Of a stretch of DNA of 64,000 nucleotides, positions 1 to 8,966 are shown in pieces. Under the pieces are notes generated by a model. It did not search any database, was not told where the DNA came from, and saw only the letters and a program-made list of their open reading frames with translations. Position 1 is the stretch's first letter, and every line of letters starts with the position of its first letter. Source of the DNA: Gammaproteobacteria bacterium (GTDB lineage Bacteria > Pseudomonadota > Gammaproteobacteria > Pseudomonadales > Pseudohongiellaceae). Where the stretch lies: contig JAURCS010000001.1 of NCBI GenBank assembly GCA_030828385.1, forward strand, positions 62,001 to 126,000, written 5' to 3'. The position numbers were made by a program, and so were the translations under genes.

Positions 1-443
1 TGGACTGCATTTTCAAAGTCGCCTGCCTGTTGATAAAGCGCGCTGATAGCCAGATATTCCTGTGCCAGCTGTGACTCAAACGCGCCACCATTTTCAATCA
101 GGTTACTAATGCTGTTTTCATAGTCCTGAATGTCCTCAAATAACTCGGTAGCCGAACCCGCGCGGGCAGGAGATGCCATGGCAGCTGGCAAGGGTTTTGC
201 TGAATCATTACCAGCCCCGGATGAAAGCAGGATTTCATCAGGCTTCTCCAGGTAAACGCCCTCAAAAAAAAGTGTTCTTAACTCTTCTCTGGCCTGGCCA
301 TAAGAGAGAGCAGGTATAGATGCAGGAAGACAGATGATGACAGAAGAAAGCAGGTTTAAAGACACAGGGCGCAACGCAGTCAGAACCTGTATCGATGACT
401 GATAAAGTATATTAATTAATGTGGCATACAGCTTTTTTAGCAT
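1..443 (-). CDS. Secreted protein with TPR-like end, partial (continues past window start)
   Basis: Reading the minus strand from an ATG at 443, an open frame runs uninterrupted to position 1, so the C-terminus lies outside the window. Residues about 1-48 include a long hydrophobic stretch ending near a polar region, which looks like an uncleaved or atypical signal/anchor. The last visible residues (LAISALYQQAGDFENAV) have the pattern of a tetratricopeptide helix pair. It is divergent from the dehydrogenase gene at 729. The family cannot be named from this fragment; a TPR-type periplasmic or membrane-anchored protein is the best guess. Confidence 0.6.
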   Translation of the reverse strand, partial: MLKKLYATLINILYQSSIQVLTALRPVSLNLLSSVIICLPASIPALSYGQAREELRTLFFEGVYLEKPDEILLSSGAGNDSAKPLPAAMASPARAGSATELFEDIQDYENSISNLIENGGAFESQLAQEYLAISALYQQAGDFENAV

Positions 444-481
444 AAATCAGTAATATTGCATTACACAGGATACTTTTCTGT

Positions 482-727
482 TTGAACTATCATTTAAACT
501 CTCATCTGGACCGTCTTCTGAATGTAAGTCTGAATTCCCGCAACGACAAGTTGGTTACGCTGGCACAGGAAGAAGTCGTTCATAAAGTTATAGTAGTATC
601 TACGCCATTCATGGTCCTGCCAGATTGTTTAGATGAGACCGGACTTTGTCTCCAATGTTACACCGGGAGACAGGAAAAACCAGTGCCACGTGCCATCCTG
701 GCGCTGGATACTATGTGGAGTGAGTAA
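482..727 (+). CDS. Possible small protein upstream of the SDR gene (doubtful)
   Basis: An 81-codon frame opens with TTG at 482 and stops 1 nt before the ATG of the dehydrogenase, so the two could be co-translated. No family is recognised and no convincing Shine-Dalgarno site precedes the TTG. It contains two cysteines in a LCLQC motif, but nothing else suggests a fold. It may be a chance frame in a 285-bp gap or a remnant of an older gene. It is listed only because its length and its abutment to the next gene are somewhat unusual for chance. Confidence 0.25.
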   Translation: MNYHLNSHLDRLLNVSLNSRNDKLVTLAQEEVVHKVIVVSTPFMVLPDCLDETGLCLQCYTGRQEKPVPRAILALDTMWSE

Positions 728-728
728 A

Positions 729-1412
729 ATGAAAACAGTAGTCATTTCAGGTGCAAATCGAGGTATTGGCCTTGAATTCGTTAAACAATATCTTGCCTGC
801 GGCTATCAGGTAGTAGCCTGTTGCAGGGAACCGGACAAGGCTGAAAGCCTGCAGGCGCTGACCTGTACAGAGCTTCAGGTTCTGCCCCTTGATGTAACGG
901 ATGCCGGTTCCATCCAACAGTTGCCCGGTTTGCTCTCTGGCAGGGCAATCAGCCTGTTTATTAATAATGCCGGAGTTTATGGCGAAAGGCAGTCACTGGA
1001 CGAAGTTGAGGAAGAGCTATGGCTTGAGGTTTTTCGGGTTAATACTATTGCCCCATTATTGCTGACTCGTGCGCTGTTGCCATTGATGGATCGCCAGGCG
1101 CCAGGAAAGCTGGTGTATTTAAGCTCGAAAATGGGTTCCATTGCGGATAATTCAGGCGGCGGTATCTATATATATCGAACATCAAAAACCGCGCTGAATC
1201 AGGTAATCAAAAGTCTCTCCATTGACCTTGCTGGTGAGGGCTTGTTGGTTGCAGCACTGCACCCGGGGTGGGTGCAGACAGATATGGGTGGCCCGGGTGC
1301 TGATATTGATACGTTCACCAGTGTGACGGGCCTGCGGTCTGTCATTGAAAATCTGAACGCCTCGGGTAGCGGTGGCTTTTTCAATTATGATGGCTCGATA
1401 ATCCCTTGGTGA
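729..1412 (+). CDS. Short-chain dehydrogenase/reductase (C-factor-like SDR)
   Basis: This 227-residue protein is a classical NAD(P)-dependent SDR. The glycine-rich cofactor motif SGANRGIG lies at residues 7-14, the NNAG motif at about 79-82, a catalytic Ser in YLSSKMGS, and the YxxxK pair in YRTSK. After the active site it has the PGWVQTDMGG stretch typical of the CsgA/C-factor-like branch, which often acts on unknown carbonyl substrates. The ATG at 729 was chosen because GGAG lies about 8 nt upstream and the Rossmann strand starts immediately after it. A hairpin terminator follows at 1479. The substrate is unknown. Confidence 0.9.
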   Translation: MKTVVISGANRGIGLEFVKQYLACGYQVVACCREPDKAESLQALTCTELQVLPLDVTDAGSIQQLPGLLSGRAISLFINNAGVYGERQSLDEVEEELWLEVFRVNTIAPLLLTRALLPLMDRQAPGKLVYLSSKMGSIADNSGGGIYIYRTSKTALNQVIKSLSIDLAGEGLLVAALHPGWVQTDMGGPGADIDTFTSVTGLRSVIENLNASGSGGFFNYDGSIIPW

Positions 1413-1752
1413 AAAAATGCGGCTAAATGCTATTATAATTCAATAAATATAACTAAAGATCGCTTAAAATCATTAAAAATGCCTTCTCCGGAAAGGCATG
1501 TTTTAGCCTTATCGTATACAGCCCGCTGAATTTGCCATCCATTGGGCCAGATCCATGCTGCCTATGTCCGCGATAATCAAATCTTTAACGGTTACTCCTG
1601 CCAAAAACCGGTAATGCTACTAATCGCTTGCAGCCTGCTGGTCAAAAATATCTGCACCTCATGCAAATCCGGAAACAGAAAACGCAGCATTTGTTAGAGA
1701 TCAAATGTATTTCGGCAAATTTGGTTTATAAAGTGCCTCCGGAGGACCAGAT
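1413..1752. other. Intergenic region, 340 bp, between SDR and DUF1552 genes
   Basis: It contains a terminator hairpin near 1479-1504 and a GGAGG Shine-Dalgarno just before 1753. On the minus strand a 31-codon frame (TTG at 1604, TAA at 1511-1509) has protein-like composition but no recognisable family. DUF1552 genes of this type usually follow a large cytochrome-c/DUF1592-type gene; no trace of one is visible here. Confidence 0.5.
1479..1504 (+). terminator. Rho-independent terminator after SDR gene
   Basis: A perfect 7-bp stem (ATGCCTT at 1479-1485, AAGGCAT at 1493-1499) encloses a 7-nt loop and is followed by GTTTT. The stem is preceded by an A-rich run, so it could also work for transcripts from the other side. 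It lies 67 nt after the SDR stop codon. Confidence 0.6.
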
Positions 1753-3096
1753 ATGTTTATTTCCAAAAAATCACTGCCCAGAAGAACCTTTCTGAAAGGC
1801 GTAGGTGCCACCCTTGCTCTGCCTATGCTGGAGTCCATGTTGCCGGCATTTGCCTCCATGGCAATGGCGCAATCCCTGCAGCCAAAACGATTTACCGGGA
1901 TTTTCATTCCCCATGGTGCGGCGCCGGGTTATTGGGAGCCGGATACTAGCGCGGCAGGTTTTACCTATCCTTACATCTGGAAGCCGCTGGAACACCTGCG
2001 CCAACAGGTTGTGCTGACTTCTGGCATGTGGTCAACATCCGCGGAGAATCCTCCCGGTGTAACAGGCGCTGATCATTTTGTCGCCTCAGCTTTTCTGGCC
2101 GGTGTAAAACCAAAAAAAACTTCCGGTGCGGATGTCCAGGTAGGGACCACAATTGACCAGATTCTTGCCCAGGAAATTGGTCAGACCAATCTTTTGCCGT
2201 CATTGCAGCTTGCCGTGGAAGACCCGGGTTCAAATTCAACCAACTGCGGTGAGGGCTATAGCTGTGTTTATACCAATACTATTTCCTGGTCTTCGCCAAC
2301 GCGCCCGTTGCCGATGGAGATTAATCCCCCAGGTAGTGTTTGAGCGCATGTTTGGCTCCGGCGGTAGCGCCGAGGAACGGGCTTTGCGCAGGACACAACA
2401 ACGCAGCATTCTTGACTCAGTCACAGAAGATCTTGCCAAATTGAAAACCCAGGTAGCGGCTCCTGACCGGATGCGTCTGGATCAGTACTTTACTGATGTG
2501 CGTGAAATTGAACGACGTCTGCAAATCGCCATGCAGAAATCCGATGCGGTACCTTCCATGGCAGTGCCCTATGGCGTGCCGGAATCATTTGATGAACATG
2601 TGAAGCTGCAGTTTGATTTGCTGGCACTGGCTTTCCAGGCAGATATAACCCGTGTCGGCACCCTGTTGATGGCGCGTGACCTTACTGGTCGGGTATATCC
2701 TGAATCAGGCACTGATGTGAGCTTTCATGGCGGTTCCCATCATGCGGAAGATCCGGGTCGTATCGCCCAGTACGCCATTCTTAATCGTTATCATGCCAGT
2801 ATGCTGGCGTATTTCGCAGACAAACTGAATTCCATCGAAGAGGGCGAAGGTACCCTGCTCGATAACTCTGTCACCCTCTATGGTTCAAACATGGGGAACT
2901 CCAACCAGCATTTGCATTACGACGTGCCAAGGTTCTGGTGGGCGGCGCAGGAGGCAAGCTGAAAGGTGACAGGCACCTTGCCTTTGAAAGCAAAACCGTC
3001 CCCACCAGCAATATGTTGCTGAGTGTACTCGACATGTTTGGTATTGAGAGAGATAGCCTTGGTGATTCCACGGGGCGACTTCCTGGTCTTGGGTAA
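1753..3096 (+). pseudogene. DUF1552 (HXXSHH) secreted protein, two frameshifts
   Basis: Three frames join into one DUF1552-family protein of about 447 residues. The N-terminus carries a twin-arginine signal (RRTFLKG) and hydrophobic segment, so export of a folded protein is expected. The family motif HxxSHH is present as FHGGSHH in the second frame. The frame shifts +1 at a run of five C (2326-2330), where four C would keep INPQVVFER in frame. It shifts back near 2927-2931, where one extra base would give VPKVLVGG and continue to the TAA at 3094. The lesions compensate each other. Family function is unknown; it is usually next to DUF1592/DUF1588 proteins and ankyrin proteins, and the ankyrin gene follows here. 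Sequencing error and real decay cannot be separated. Confidence 0.8.
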
Positions 3097-3177
3097 GTTG
3101 GAATTGTTGTATTTGTTTATCCAGTAGTTGATGTTGGAATAAAAATTAACCACCTTAAAACATTGGTTGGAAAGAGA

Positions 3178-4929
3178 ATGAGGATCACCAAATTAGTTTT
3201 TTCTCTACTGCTGTCCTTTTGTGTGTGTTCATCTGTGCTGGCACAAGGTGAGTTAACAGCGGCAGTAATGAATGGGGACGCGGAAACTGTCAGTCGTCTA
3301 ATTCGCCAGAATGCAGATGTGAATGCCATTGAGCGCGATGGCACCAACGCCCTGCAATGGGCAATATATAACGAGAATTTAGCTATCGTACGTAATCTGT
3401 TGAATGCAGGTGCCGATCCCGAGGCTGCAAATCGTGAAGGGATGACGCCACTGGTTCTCGCAGCCATGAGCGGCAATGTTGAGCTGGTAGAGGTACTGCT
3501 TGATGCCGGTGCTGGAGTTAACCGCACCCTGGCAAATGGTGAGACCCCTCTGATGATGGCGGCACGCACAGGTAACCTTGAAACCATCCAGTTGATTCTT
3601 GATCGGGGTGCCGAAATAAATGCTGTAGAAAATTTGCGCGGTACTTCTGCACTCATGTGGGCTGCGGCAAACAAAAATGCACAGGCGGTAAAACTGCTGC
3701 TTGCGAACGGTGCCGACATGGCCATGAATTCAGCTGATGCTCCTCCCGGCAGGAATCCCTATCTTGCTCCGACTGCACGTAACCGTATCCGCGGTTTTTA
3801 TCAGGGTGTGGGTCAGGGCGGAGACTTTGGTGCTGAAGGTGAGCTTGCCAATCAGGATCTTGAACTGAGTATTACCCGCGAGGAAATGCTTGCCAGACTG
3901 CCTGAGCAGCTGGTTCAGGAATTTGAGAAGGAATTTGTTGAGGTCGGCGATTTTGGCGAGTCTATAAGTGCGGCTCCGCCCAAACAATGGGGTGGGCTGA
4001 CTGCATTGCACTTTGCTGTGCGTGAAGGTGACCTGGATGCCGTCAAGGTGTTGGTGGAGGCAGGTGCTGATGTTAATCAGGTCAGCGAATTCGGCTGGAC
4101 GCCATTGCTTACGGCGACGCAAAACCGCTATTACAGGATTGGGAAATTTCTGCTGGAGAACGGTGCGAATCCCAATATTGCCAATGAGGGTGGCTGGAAT
4201 CCGCTCTATATAGCCACCGATAACCGTAATATCGAAGGTGGCGATTATCCTACCCGCAAGCCCGATATGCCGCATCTGGATTTCATCAGCTTGCTACTGG
4301 AAAATGGCGCTAATCCGAATTTGCGCATGGCATCAAGTACCGAAACCCGAACCATTTTTACCCATCAGTGGTTGCGGGAGGAAGGCGCCACGCCTTTTCT
4401 GCGCGCAGCACAATCCAGCGATCTGGAATTGATGAAGCTACTCCTGCAATACGGGGCTGATCCCAATATCAATACCAGTGTCGGTGTCACGCCGCTGATG
4501 GTGGCAGCGGGCATCGCCTGGGTAGAAGGGGTTACCTTTGAATGGTCTGAGCAGGCAAACCGGGAAACCATTCAGATGCTTATTGAAATTGGCAATGATG
4601 TAAACGCACAGGACCGCGAAGACGGGCGCACCGCACTAATGGGCGCAGCACATAAGGGGCGCAACTACGCAGTACAGATGCTGGTTGATGCCGGCGCTGA
4701 CCTGTCATTAAGAGATATCGGCAGTCGCGATTCAGTGTACCAGTTGGCGGGAACTACCTGGCAGGCGATAGACTATGCAGAAGGACTGGTTCGCGTTGGC
4801 GTTCAGTCTGCAGAATCACACCCGGAAACGTCGGCTTTGGTGCGCAGGTTGATGCTTGAGCGGGGCCTGGAAGTGCCACCTGAAGGCAGAACGCTGGATT
4901 CGATTTGTGTGGTGTCTATTTGTCAGTAA
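3178..4929 (+). CDS. Secreted ankyrin-repeat protein
   Basis: This 583-residue protein begins with a Sec signal peptide (hydrophobic segment about residues 5-20, cleavage near VLAQ) and then consists of about ten ankyrin repeats. Repeat cores such as GMTPLVLAAMSGNVELVEVL and GWTPLLTA recur every ~33 residues. A less regular insertion at about residues 185-255 separates two repeat blocks. ATG 3178 is preferred over a TTG at 3163 because GGAAAGAGA lies directly upstream and the signal peptide then has a normal N-region. It follows the DUF1552 gene by 81 bp, a pairing common in environmental Gammaproteobacteria. It probably binds a periplasmic partner; which one is unknown. Confidence 0.88.
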   Translation: MRITKLVFSLLLSFCVCSSVLAQGELTAAVMNGDAETVSRLIRQNADVNAIERDGTNALQWAIYNENLAIVRNLLNAGADPEAANREGMTPLVLAAMSGNVELVEVLLDAGAGVNRTLANGETPLMMAARTGNLETIQLILDRGAEINAVENLRGTSALMWAAANKNAQAVKLLLANGADMAMNSADAPPGRNPYLAPTARNRIRGFYQGVGQGGDFGAEGELANQDLELSITREEMLARLPEQLVQEFEKEFVEVGDFGESISAAPPKQWGGLTALHFAVREGDLDAVKVLVEAGADVNQVSEFGWTPLLTATQNRYYRIGKFLLENGANPNIANEGGWNPLYIATDNRNIEGGDYPTRKPDMPHLDFISLLLENGANPNLRMASSTETRTIFTHQWLREEGATPFLRAAQSSDLELMKLLLQYGADPNINTSVGVTPLMVAAGIAWVEGVTFEWSEQANRETIQMLIEIGNDVNAQDREDGRTALMGAAHKGRNYAVQMLVDAGADLSLRDIGSRDSVYQLAGTTWQAIDYAEGLVRVGVQSAESHPETSALVRRLMLERGLEVPPEGRTLDSICVVSICQ

Positions 4930-4933
4930 AAAA

Positions 4934-4954
4934 GTCACAAGTCTCAAGTTGCAG
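4934..4954 (+). repeat. Heptamer array GTNNCAA, 3 units
   Basis: Units GTCACAA, GTCTCAA and GTTGCAG lie head to tail directly after the ankyrin gene and before its terminator. They belong to the dispersed GTNNCAA heptamer family also seen at 22513, 22643, 23846, 51852 and 51936. Confidence 0.6.
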
Positions 4955-4958
4955 GAAG

Positions 4959-4989
4959 AAAGGGCAGGTCAGCAGATCTGCCCTTTTTT
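4959..4989 (+). terminator. Rho-independent terminator after ankyrin gene
   Basis: A perfect 9-bp stem (AAAGGGCAG at 4959-4967, CTGCCCTTT at 4978-4986) encloses a 10-nt loop and ends in six T. It lies 30 nt downstream of the stop codon and is the clearest intrinsic terminator of the window. Confidence 0.85.
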
Positions 4990-5026
4990 GTTTTCAATCC
5001 ATGGTCCCAATGTTAATAGTAAACAA

Positions 5027-5076
5027 TGATAGCTAATTACTATCTAAAATTTATTAATATAATATATTAGCTATCA
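5027..5076. repeat. 11-bp inverted repeat with AT-rich spacer
   Basis: TGATAGCTAAT (5027-5037) and ATTAGCTATCA (5066-5076) are perfect inverted copies separated by 28 nt of nearly pure A/T. It sits between the convergent ankyrin and cytochrome genes, so it may be a cruciform or a weak bidirectional terminator. Confidence 0.5.
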
Positions 5077-5084
5077 GTATTGCT

Positions 5085-5654
5085 TTATTCATTGATCAGG
5101 TTGCGAATGGTGGGGTAGAACTGGGTGAAGGTGCCATTAAACTGGGCTTCAGCCATATGGCACTGAAAACATTCGCTGTTATCCGGCATTTTAGTTGAGG
5201 CATTGGCGGAGGTATCTTCAGCGGAGTAGAGGAAAAAAGCGCGGCCTTCGGCAAAACGCTCACTGTCGATGATATGAATTTCCTTTGCCTGCAGTTCTCC
5301 CTGTACAAAACCTGGTAACTGGGGACTGGATTCTGCTGCTGCGCCATAAAAAGACAGCAGAAACATGGTGCCATCTGCATACTCACCGTTATCCAGGAAA
5401 TAACGGTAGGCGGTTGGCTCCATGTGGACAACGCCTATGGTGCCTGGGTTACCGGGGTCAAAGGGATTATCGCTGTATTCGCTACCCAGAGAGCTGCCCA
5501 TATGAATCCATTCGTCGGTACGTTCGGGAAAAAACAGTTCGTTGTTCTCGAACCTGGCAACGCCGATGTTTTCCTGAGCCTGCAGTGTCGAAGAAAAAAC
5601 AAACGGCAATGAACACAGCAGGGCATTCAGGATAATAGAATTGAGTTTACTCAC
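5085..5654 (-). CDS. Cytochrome P460-like secreted c-type cytochrome
   Basis: The protein of about 189 residues has a Sec signal peptide (to about STLQAQ) and one heme-binding CxxCH motif near the C-terminus (ECFQCHMAEAQFNGTF), the arrangement of the cytochrome P460 family. Members oxidise or bind small nitrogen compounds or act in stress defence; which applies here cannot be told. GTG at 5654 is preferred over the GTG at 5663 because AGGAG at 5668-5664 is 8 nt upstream of it, whereas it directly abuts the other. The gene stands alone, convergent with the ankyrin gene. Confidence 0.78.
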   Translation of the reverse strand: MSKLNSIILNALLCSLPFVFSSTLQAQENIGVARFENNELFFPERTDEWIHMGSSLGSEYSDNPFDPGNPGTIGVVHMEPTAYRYFLDNGEYADGTMFLLSFYGAAAESSPQLPGFVQGELQAKEIHIIDSERFAEGRAFFLYSAEDTSANASTKMPDNSECFQCHMAEAQFNGTFTQFYPTIRNLINE

Positions 5655-5742
5655 GGCAAGCACTCCTTGGGGTAGCCAGATTTATAGTAACGATTGTATA
5701 GAATGTTGGCCTGCGAATTAACTGCTTTAGAAACAGGGGCAA

Positions 5743-6318
5743 TCAGAGATGCTTTACCAGCAACAGTGCATCCCCGGTAAATTTAATCAGGGGGTGGGGC
5801 ACAACGGGTTTTCGCATTACTTCCTGGAAGCCAAGGCGTAGATAGAAATCGTATGCGACGGTGTTGGCTTCAAACACAATAAGCGACATTTTTTGTAAGT
5901 GCTTTTGCCGACATTTGCTTTCGGCCATTCTCATTAATACAGAAGCAATCCCCTGCTGGCGCCAATTCGGATCCACAGCAACGCCGGCGATATACAAACT
6001 TCCGGGTTCTTCCAGGAGCCAGAACGGCTTCAGCACAGGGTCTTCCACCACATAGTCATCATCTTCTTTCATTTCATAGGAAAGAAGGACAGCGACTACC
6101 TTGTCATTGGCCTGGGCCACCAGGCAGTTTTCAAAACTGAAAGGCGTGTTTCGGCGTTCGTAACGTTGCTGACCTATATCCAGCAGGTTATCACCAGGTT
6201 TGGAAATCTTTGACCAGATGTAGTCAGAGACCCCGTCGGATGCGATGGAATATAATTCGGCAATGCGCCTGGCATCGTTCCTGCTTGCGGAACGAAAGTT
6301 GATGGAATCAGTTTTCAA
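5743..6318 (-). CDS. GNAT-family N-acetyltransferase
   Basis: A 191-residue protein with a GNAT fold: the acetyl-CoA loop is [11 protein letters not shown] at about residues 118-128, followed by the C-terminal [13 protein letters not shown] motif. Its start overlaps the stop of the carotenoid oxygenase gene by 4 nt (ATGA), so the two are translationally coupled and probably share the promoter near 7832-7881. The substrate is unknown; the coupling suggests a role connected to the oxygenase product or a shared stress response. Confidence 0.85.
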   Translation of the reverse strand: MKTDSINFRSASRNDARRIAELYSIASDGVSDYIWSKISKPGDNLLDIGQQRYERRNTPFSFENCLVAQANDKVVAVLLSYEMKEDDDYVVEDPVLKPFWLLEEPGSLYIAGVAVDPNWRQQGIASVLMRMAESKCRQKHLQKMSLIVFEANTVAYDFYLRLGFQEVMRKPVVPHPLIKFTGDALLLVKHL

Positions 6319-7775
6319 ACCTGACTGAGTTTGCGCTCATCTGCCCAGTTGCCATGTAACCCCTGGCGCAGACGGAAAGGTAGTTTGACCTTGCCGATGG
6401 GACCTTCCTCTATGGCTTGCGCATCCAGAATGGCCAGAGCAGAATAATTATTCACGATATCATCCACCAAAGCGATCAGGTAACCATCACCCTGGGGCGA
6501 GTCCGGGGACCGCGGAACAAAACAGGGTTCCTGAATGACGCTGTCAGGACCGCACCACCATTCAGACTGTTTGCCAGTGAGAAAATCCATATAGCCAAGC
6601 TTGTTCAGCATCAGGCCGGAAGCACGTCCACCGGGACCATTGAATGGCAATGACTGATCCATCACCAGTAACCAGCCATAGTCATGCTGCTGGGTGGCGT
6701 AGCGGTCGTCGATGCGGGGAAACTCCCCCATCATGTCAGTCATTCTTTCCGAGCTTTCGAATTCATCACCCTTGCTGTTGTAGTCCACCGTCCAGCGTGT
6801 CATGTATGACGCAGCTTCGTCCGGTTTGTAAGGGTTGCCATGCACATCAGGGAAGAAAGGGAACATGTTGTTTTTAGCCACCGGAACATCAAAGTGGACT
6901 TTGCTGCCATCATTAAATGCATTCATCACATGTGAACAAAACAGGTTGGGGCTCTTAAACCACTTCATATCCTTGGCATCGCCATCTCTTGGCATAACAC
7001 CTAAATAAACCGGCATGGTGGTATCAAAACCAAAATAGGGCATTCGTTTTTCAACACGCTCCCAGTTGCAGATGATTGGTACCAGATGAAAGCAGACATA
7101 GTCTTCAGTGACACCAAAGTCATGCATCATGCAGGTATAGGGCACATCAAACCAGACTTCCTTGAGTAATTCCCCGGTCGGACTGATTTCCATATAGGTA
7201 CATTCCTTGGTGCAAAGTCCCTTGGCGCCATAACTGAAGGCCACCATATTGCCGGTAATCGGATCAATTTTAGGATGAGCAGTAAAAGTTTCGCTGGTCA
7301 TCTTGCCGTCAAAATCAGTGAAACCAAAAGTCTCCAGCGTCAACGGGTCCATCAGCAAAGGAGGGCTGTCTTCCTTGAGGGCGAACAGTTTTCCGGCATG
7401 CACGATGGGCGTGGTATTGGCAGTACTTCGAATTTGACCTTTGACCGAGGGATCATCTGTTAGTGGATTACGGTAGGCGCCGAACAGTGCGTGTTCTGCT
7501 TCGCGCTCCAGTTTCCATTTATCGGTTTGTGCATAGCGCTGTTTGAAATCCACCTTACCGTTACGAAAACGGAAAAGTGAGATCATGCCGTCGCCATTGA
7601 AGAACTGGTCATCATCGAACTTGGGAGAAAACTGCTGGTCTGGATGAACCCGATGAAAAGTGCCATTGAGTTGAGATGGAATTTCACCTTCCACCTCGCA
7701 ATCCATAATGTCGCCTTCAAAGCGCAGCATGTTCAGGATGCCGGTGAAGGCCCGGGTTTCTGGAAAATGTGCCAT
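6315..7775 (-). CDS. Carotenoid cleavage oxygenase family protein
   Basis: This 486-residue protein belongs to the RPE65/lignostilbene/carotenoid oxygenase family, seven-bladed propellers that split a C=C bond using Fe(II) and O2. The four iron-binding histidines appear as H167 (FTAHPK), H218 (MMHDFG), H282 (CSHVMN) and H474 (GLHGNW). The N-terminal GTFHRVHPD and FNGDGM motifs are also family features. No signal peptide is visible, so it should be cytoplasmic. Possible substrates are carotenoids or stilbene-type lignin fragments; no carotenoid biosynthesis genes are nearby. Upstream lies an FNR-type box at class II spacing. Confidence 0.92.
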   Translation of the reverse strand: MAHFPETRAFTGILNMLRFEGDIMDCEVEGEIPSQLNGTFHRVHPDQQFSPKFDDDQFFNGDGMISLFRFRNGKVDFKQRYAQTDKWKLEREAEHALFGAYRNPLTDDPSVKGQIRSTANTTPIVHAGKLFALKEDSPPLLMDPLTLETFGFTDFDGKMTSETFTAHPKIDPITGNMVAFSYGAKGLCTKECTYMEISPTGELLKEVWFDVPYTCMMHDFGVTEDYVCFHLVPIICNWERVEKRMPYFGFDTTMPVYLGVMPRDGDAKDMKWFKSPNLFCSHVMNAFNDGSKVHFDVPVAKNNMFPFFPDVHGNPYKPDEAASYMTRWTVDYNSKGDEFESSERMTDMMGEFPRIDDRYATQQHDYGWLLVMDQSLPFNGPGGRASGLMLNKLGYMDFLTGKQSEWWCGPDSVIQEPCFVPRSPDSPQGDGYLIALVDDIVNNYSALAILDAQAIEEGPIGKVKLPFRLRQGLHGNWADERKLSQV

Positions 7776-7831
7776 AGTCTTGCTCCGTGAATTCGTTATT
7801 GATTAAACCCGACAGGCTTTGTTATTTCAAT

Positions 7832-7881
7832 TGCGCTTATTCTAAAAAAGCCGGAAATCATACTGGCTTGATTTGCATCAA
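7832..7881 (-). promoter_or_regulatory. FNR/ANR-type box with -10 element (class II geometry)
   Basis: TTGAT-TTGC-ATCAA at 7868-7881 is a perfect match to the FNR/ANR/DNR consensus TTGATNNNNATCAA. On the minus strand a -10-like TAGAAT lies at 7844-7839, which would place the start point near 7832 and the box centre about 42 nt upstream of it. That is the spacing of FNR-activated class II promoters. Translation of the oxygenase starts about 57 nt further on. The spacing is read from sequence; the activation is inference. Confidence 0.7.
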
Positions 7882-7916
7882 CAGCCATAGCTTCAGAATT
7901 TCAAGGTGATGAATAA

Positions 7917-8429
7917 TCAGCCCGAATCAAGCGATTTGATAATTGTTCTGCAGGCTGCATCCTGGGCCAGAGTGTCACTGGCGATAGTGATGTCAGCATA
8001 TTTTCTGTAGAGGATGGAACGCTCTTCAAACAGGTCCTCAAAACTCTGATCCGGACGCCGGGCGATACCGCGCTGGTCGTAGTCTGTGATACGTTGTTTA
8101 AGCGTTTCCAGACTAACATCAAGAAAGATGATAGTGCCGTTTTCTGACAGGTGGGCCATGCTTTTTTCGCTATAAACTACGCTGCCCCCCGTTGCGATGA
8201 CCGAGTTTTGTACATCAAGAGTCATTACCCACTTTTCCTCAATTTCCCGTAAGGCCATATAGCCTTCTTTATTCAGGATATCCTGCAGGGAACGATGCTC
8301 ATGGGTCTGGATTACCACGTCGGTATCGACGAAATCACGCGAGGTGTTTTTGGCAAGGATAATACCAATAGTACTTTTCCCTGAGCCGGGCATACCAATG
8401 AGAACAAGGTTCTTTTCTTTCTGCGACAT
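7917..8429 (-). CDS. Shikimate kinase-like protein
   Basis: A 170-residue P-loop kinase with Walker A GMPGSGKST (residues 12-20), the DTD substrate motif at 35-37, LRE around R61 and a glycine motif at 80-84. The lid contains RRPDQSFEDLF and the C-terminal LYRKYAD helix is typical of shikimate kinases. The usual GGG motif reads GGS here, and the gene is not next to aroB, so it may be a second, divergent family member rather than the main AroK. It phosphorylates shikimate if the family assignment holds. The next gene downstream is the oxygenase, 141 bp away. Confidence 0.78.
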   Translation of the reverse strand: MSQKEKNLVLIGMPGSGKSTIGIILAKNTSRDFVDTDVVIQTHEHRSLQDILNKEGYMALREIEEKWVMTLDVQNSVIATGGSVVYSEKSMAHLSENGTIIFLDVSLETLKQRITDYDQRGIARRPDQSFEDLFEERSILYRKYADITIASDTLAQDAACRTIIKSLDSG

Positions 8430-8506
8430 GCTGGCTTTGATCCGGAAAATAAAGAATCGATTATAACTGATGTCAGTGACAGTTCGCGCTATCTAACGAG
8501 AGAGAA

Positions 8507-8935
8507 TTATTCAGAAAGATCGGTAATTGAAAAATGCAGAGAGCTACGATCAAAGCCTTCACGGTCATAAAAGCGGTGGGCATCAATACGATGCATCCCC
8601 GAGTCCAGGTGTAATTCCCGGCACCCCTGTTCCCTGGCATAGTGTTTTAACCAGTCAATCATGGCCTTGCCGGCGACTTGGGAGCGCATGGTTTCACTCG
8701 TAACCAGATCATCAACGTAAAGGCATTTTCCCCAGACGAGTTTTTCGTTCATGACAAAACCGGCAACACAGGCGACAGTATTATCCATTTCCACTATGGC
8801 GACCTGGTAGCCATCGGGCTGCTGTTTTTTGATCTGACTTATCAGCGACGCTGTATTGTATTGGGGACGTAACTGGAGCAATACAGGAGCAAGAGATAAT
8901 AGATCCTGATCAGATGACGCAATACGAATGTTCAT
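8507..8935 (-). CDS. GNAT-family N-acetyltransferase
   Basis: A compact 142-residue GNAT protein. Strand 4 is CLYVDDLVT, followed by a divergent acetyl-CoA loop (MRSQVAGKAMI) and the C-terminal ELHLDSGMHRIDAHRFYDREGF, which is the characteristic motif B. It stands in a run with another GNAT gene (8967) and close to the kinase. The acceptor substrate is unknown. Confidence 0.82.
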   Translation of the reverse strand: MNIRIASSDQDLLSLAPVLLQLRPQYNTASLISQIKKQQPDGYQVAIVEMDNTVACVAGFVMNEKLVWGKCLYVDDLVTSETMRSQVAGKAMIDWLKHYAREQGCRELHLDSGMHRIDAHRFYDREGFDRSSLHFSITDLSE

Positions 8936-8966
8936 GATTGTTTTCAGCCCACTCTATTTTCTTTAT

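Noticed and set aside
1509-1604. 31-codon minus-strand frame in the SDR-DUF1552 gap
   Set aside because: Its composition looks protein-like, but it has only a TTG start, stops directly upstream and no known relative. It is too short to call.
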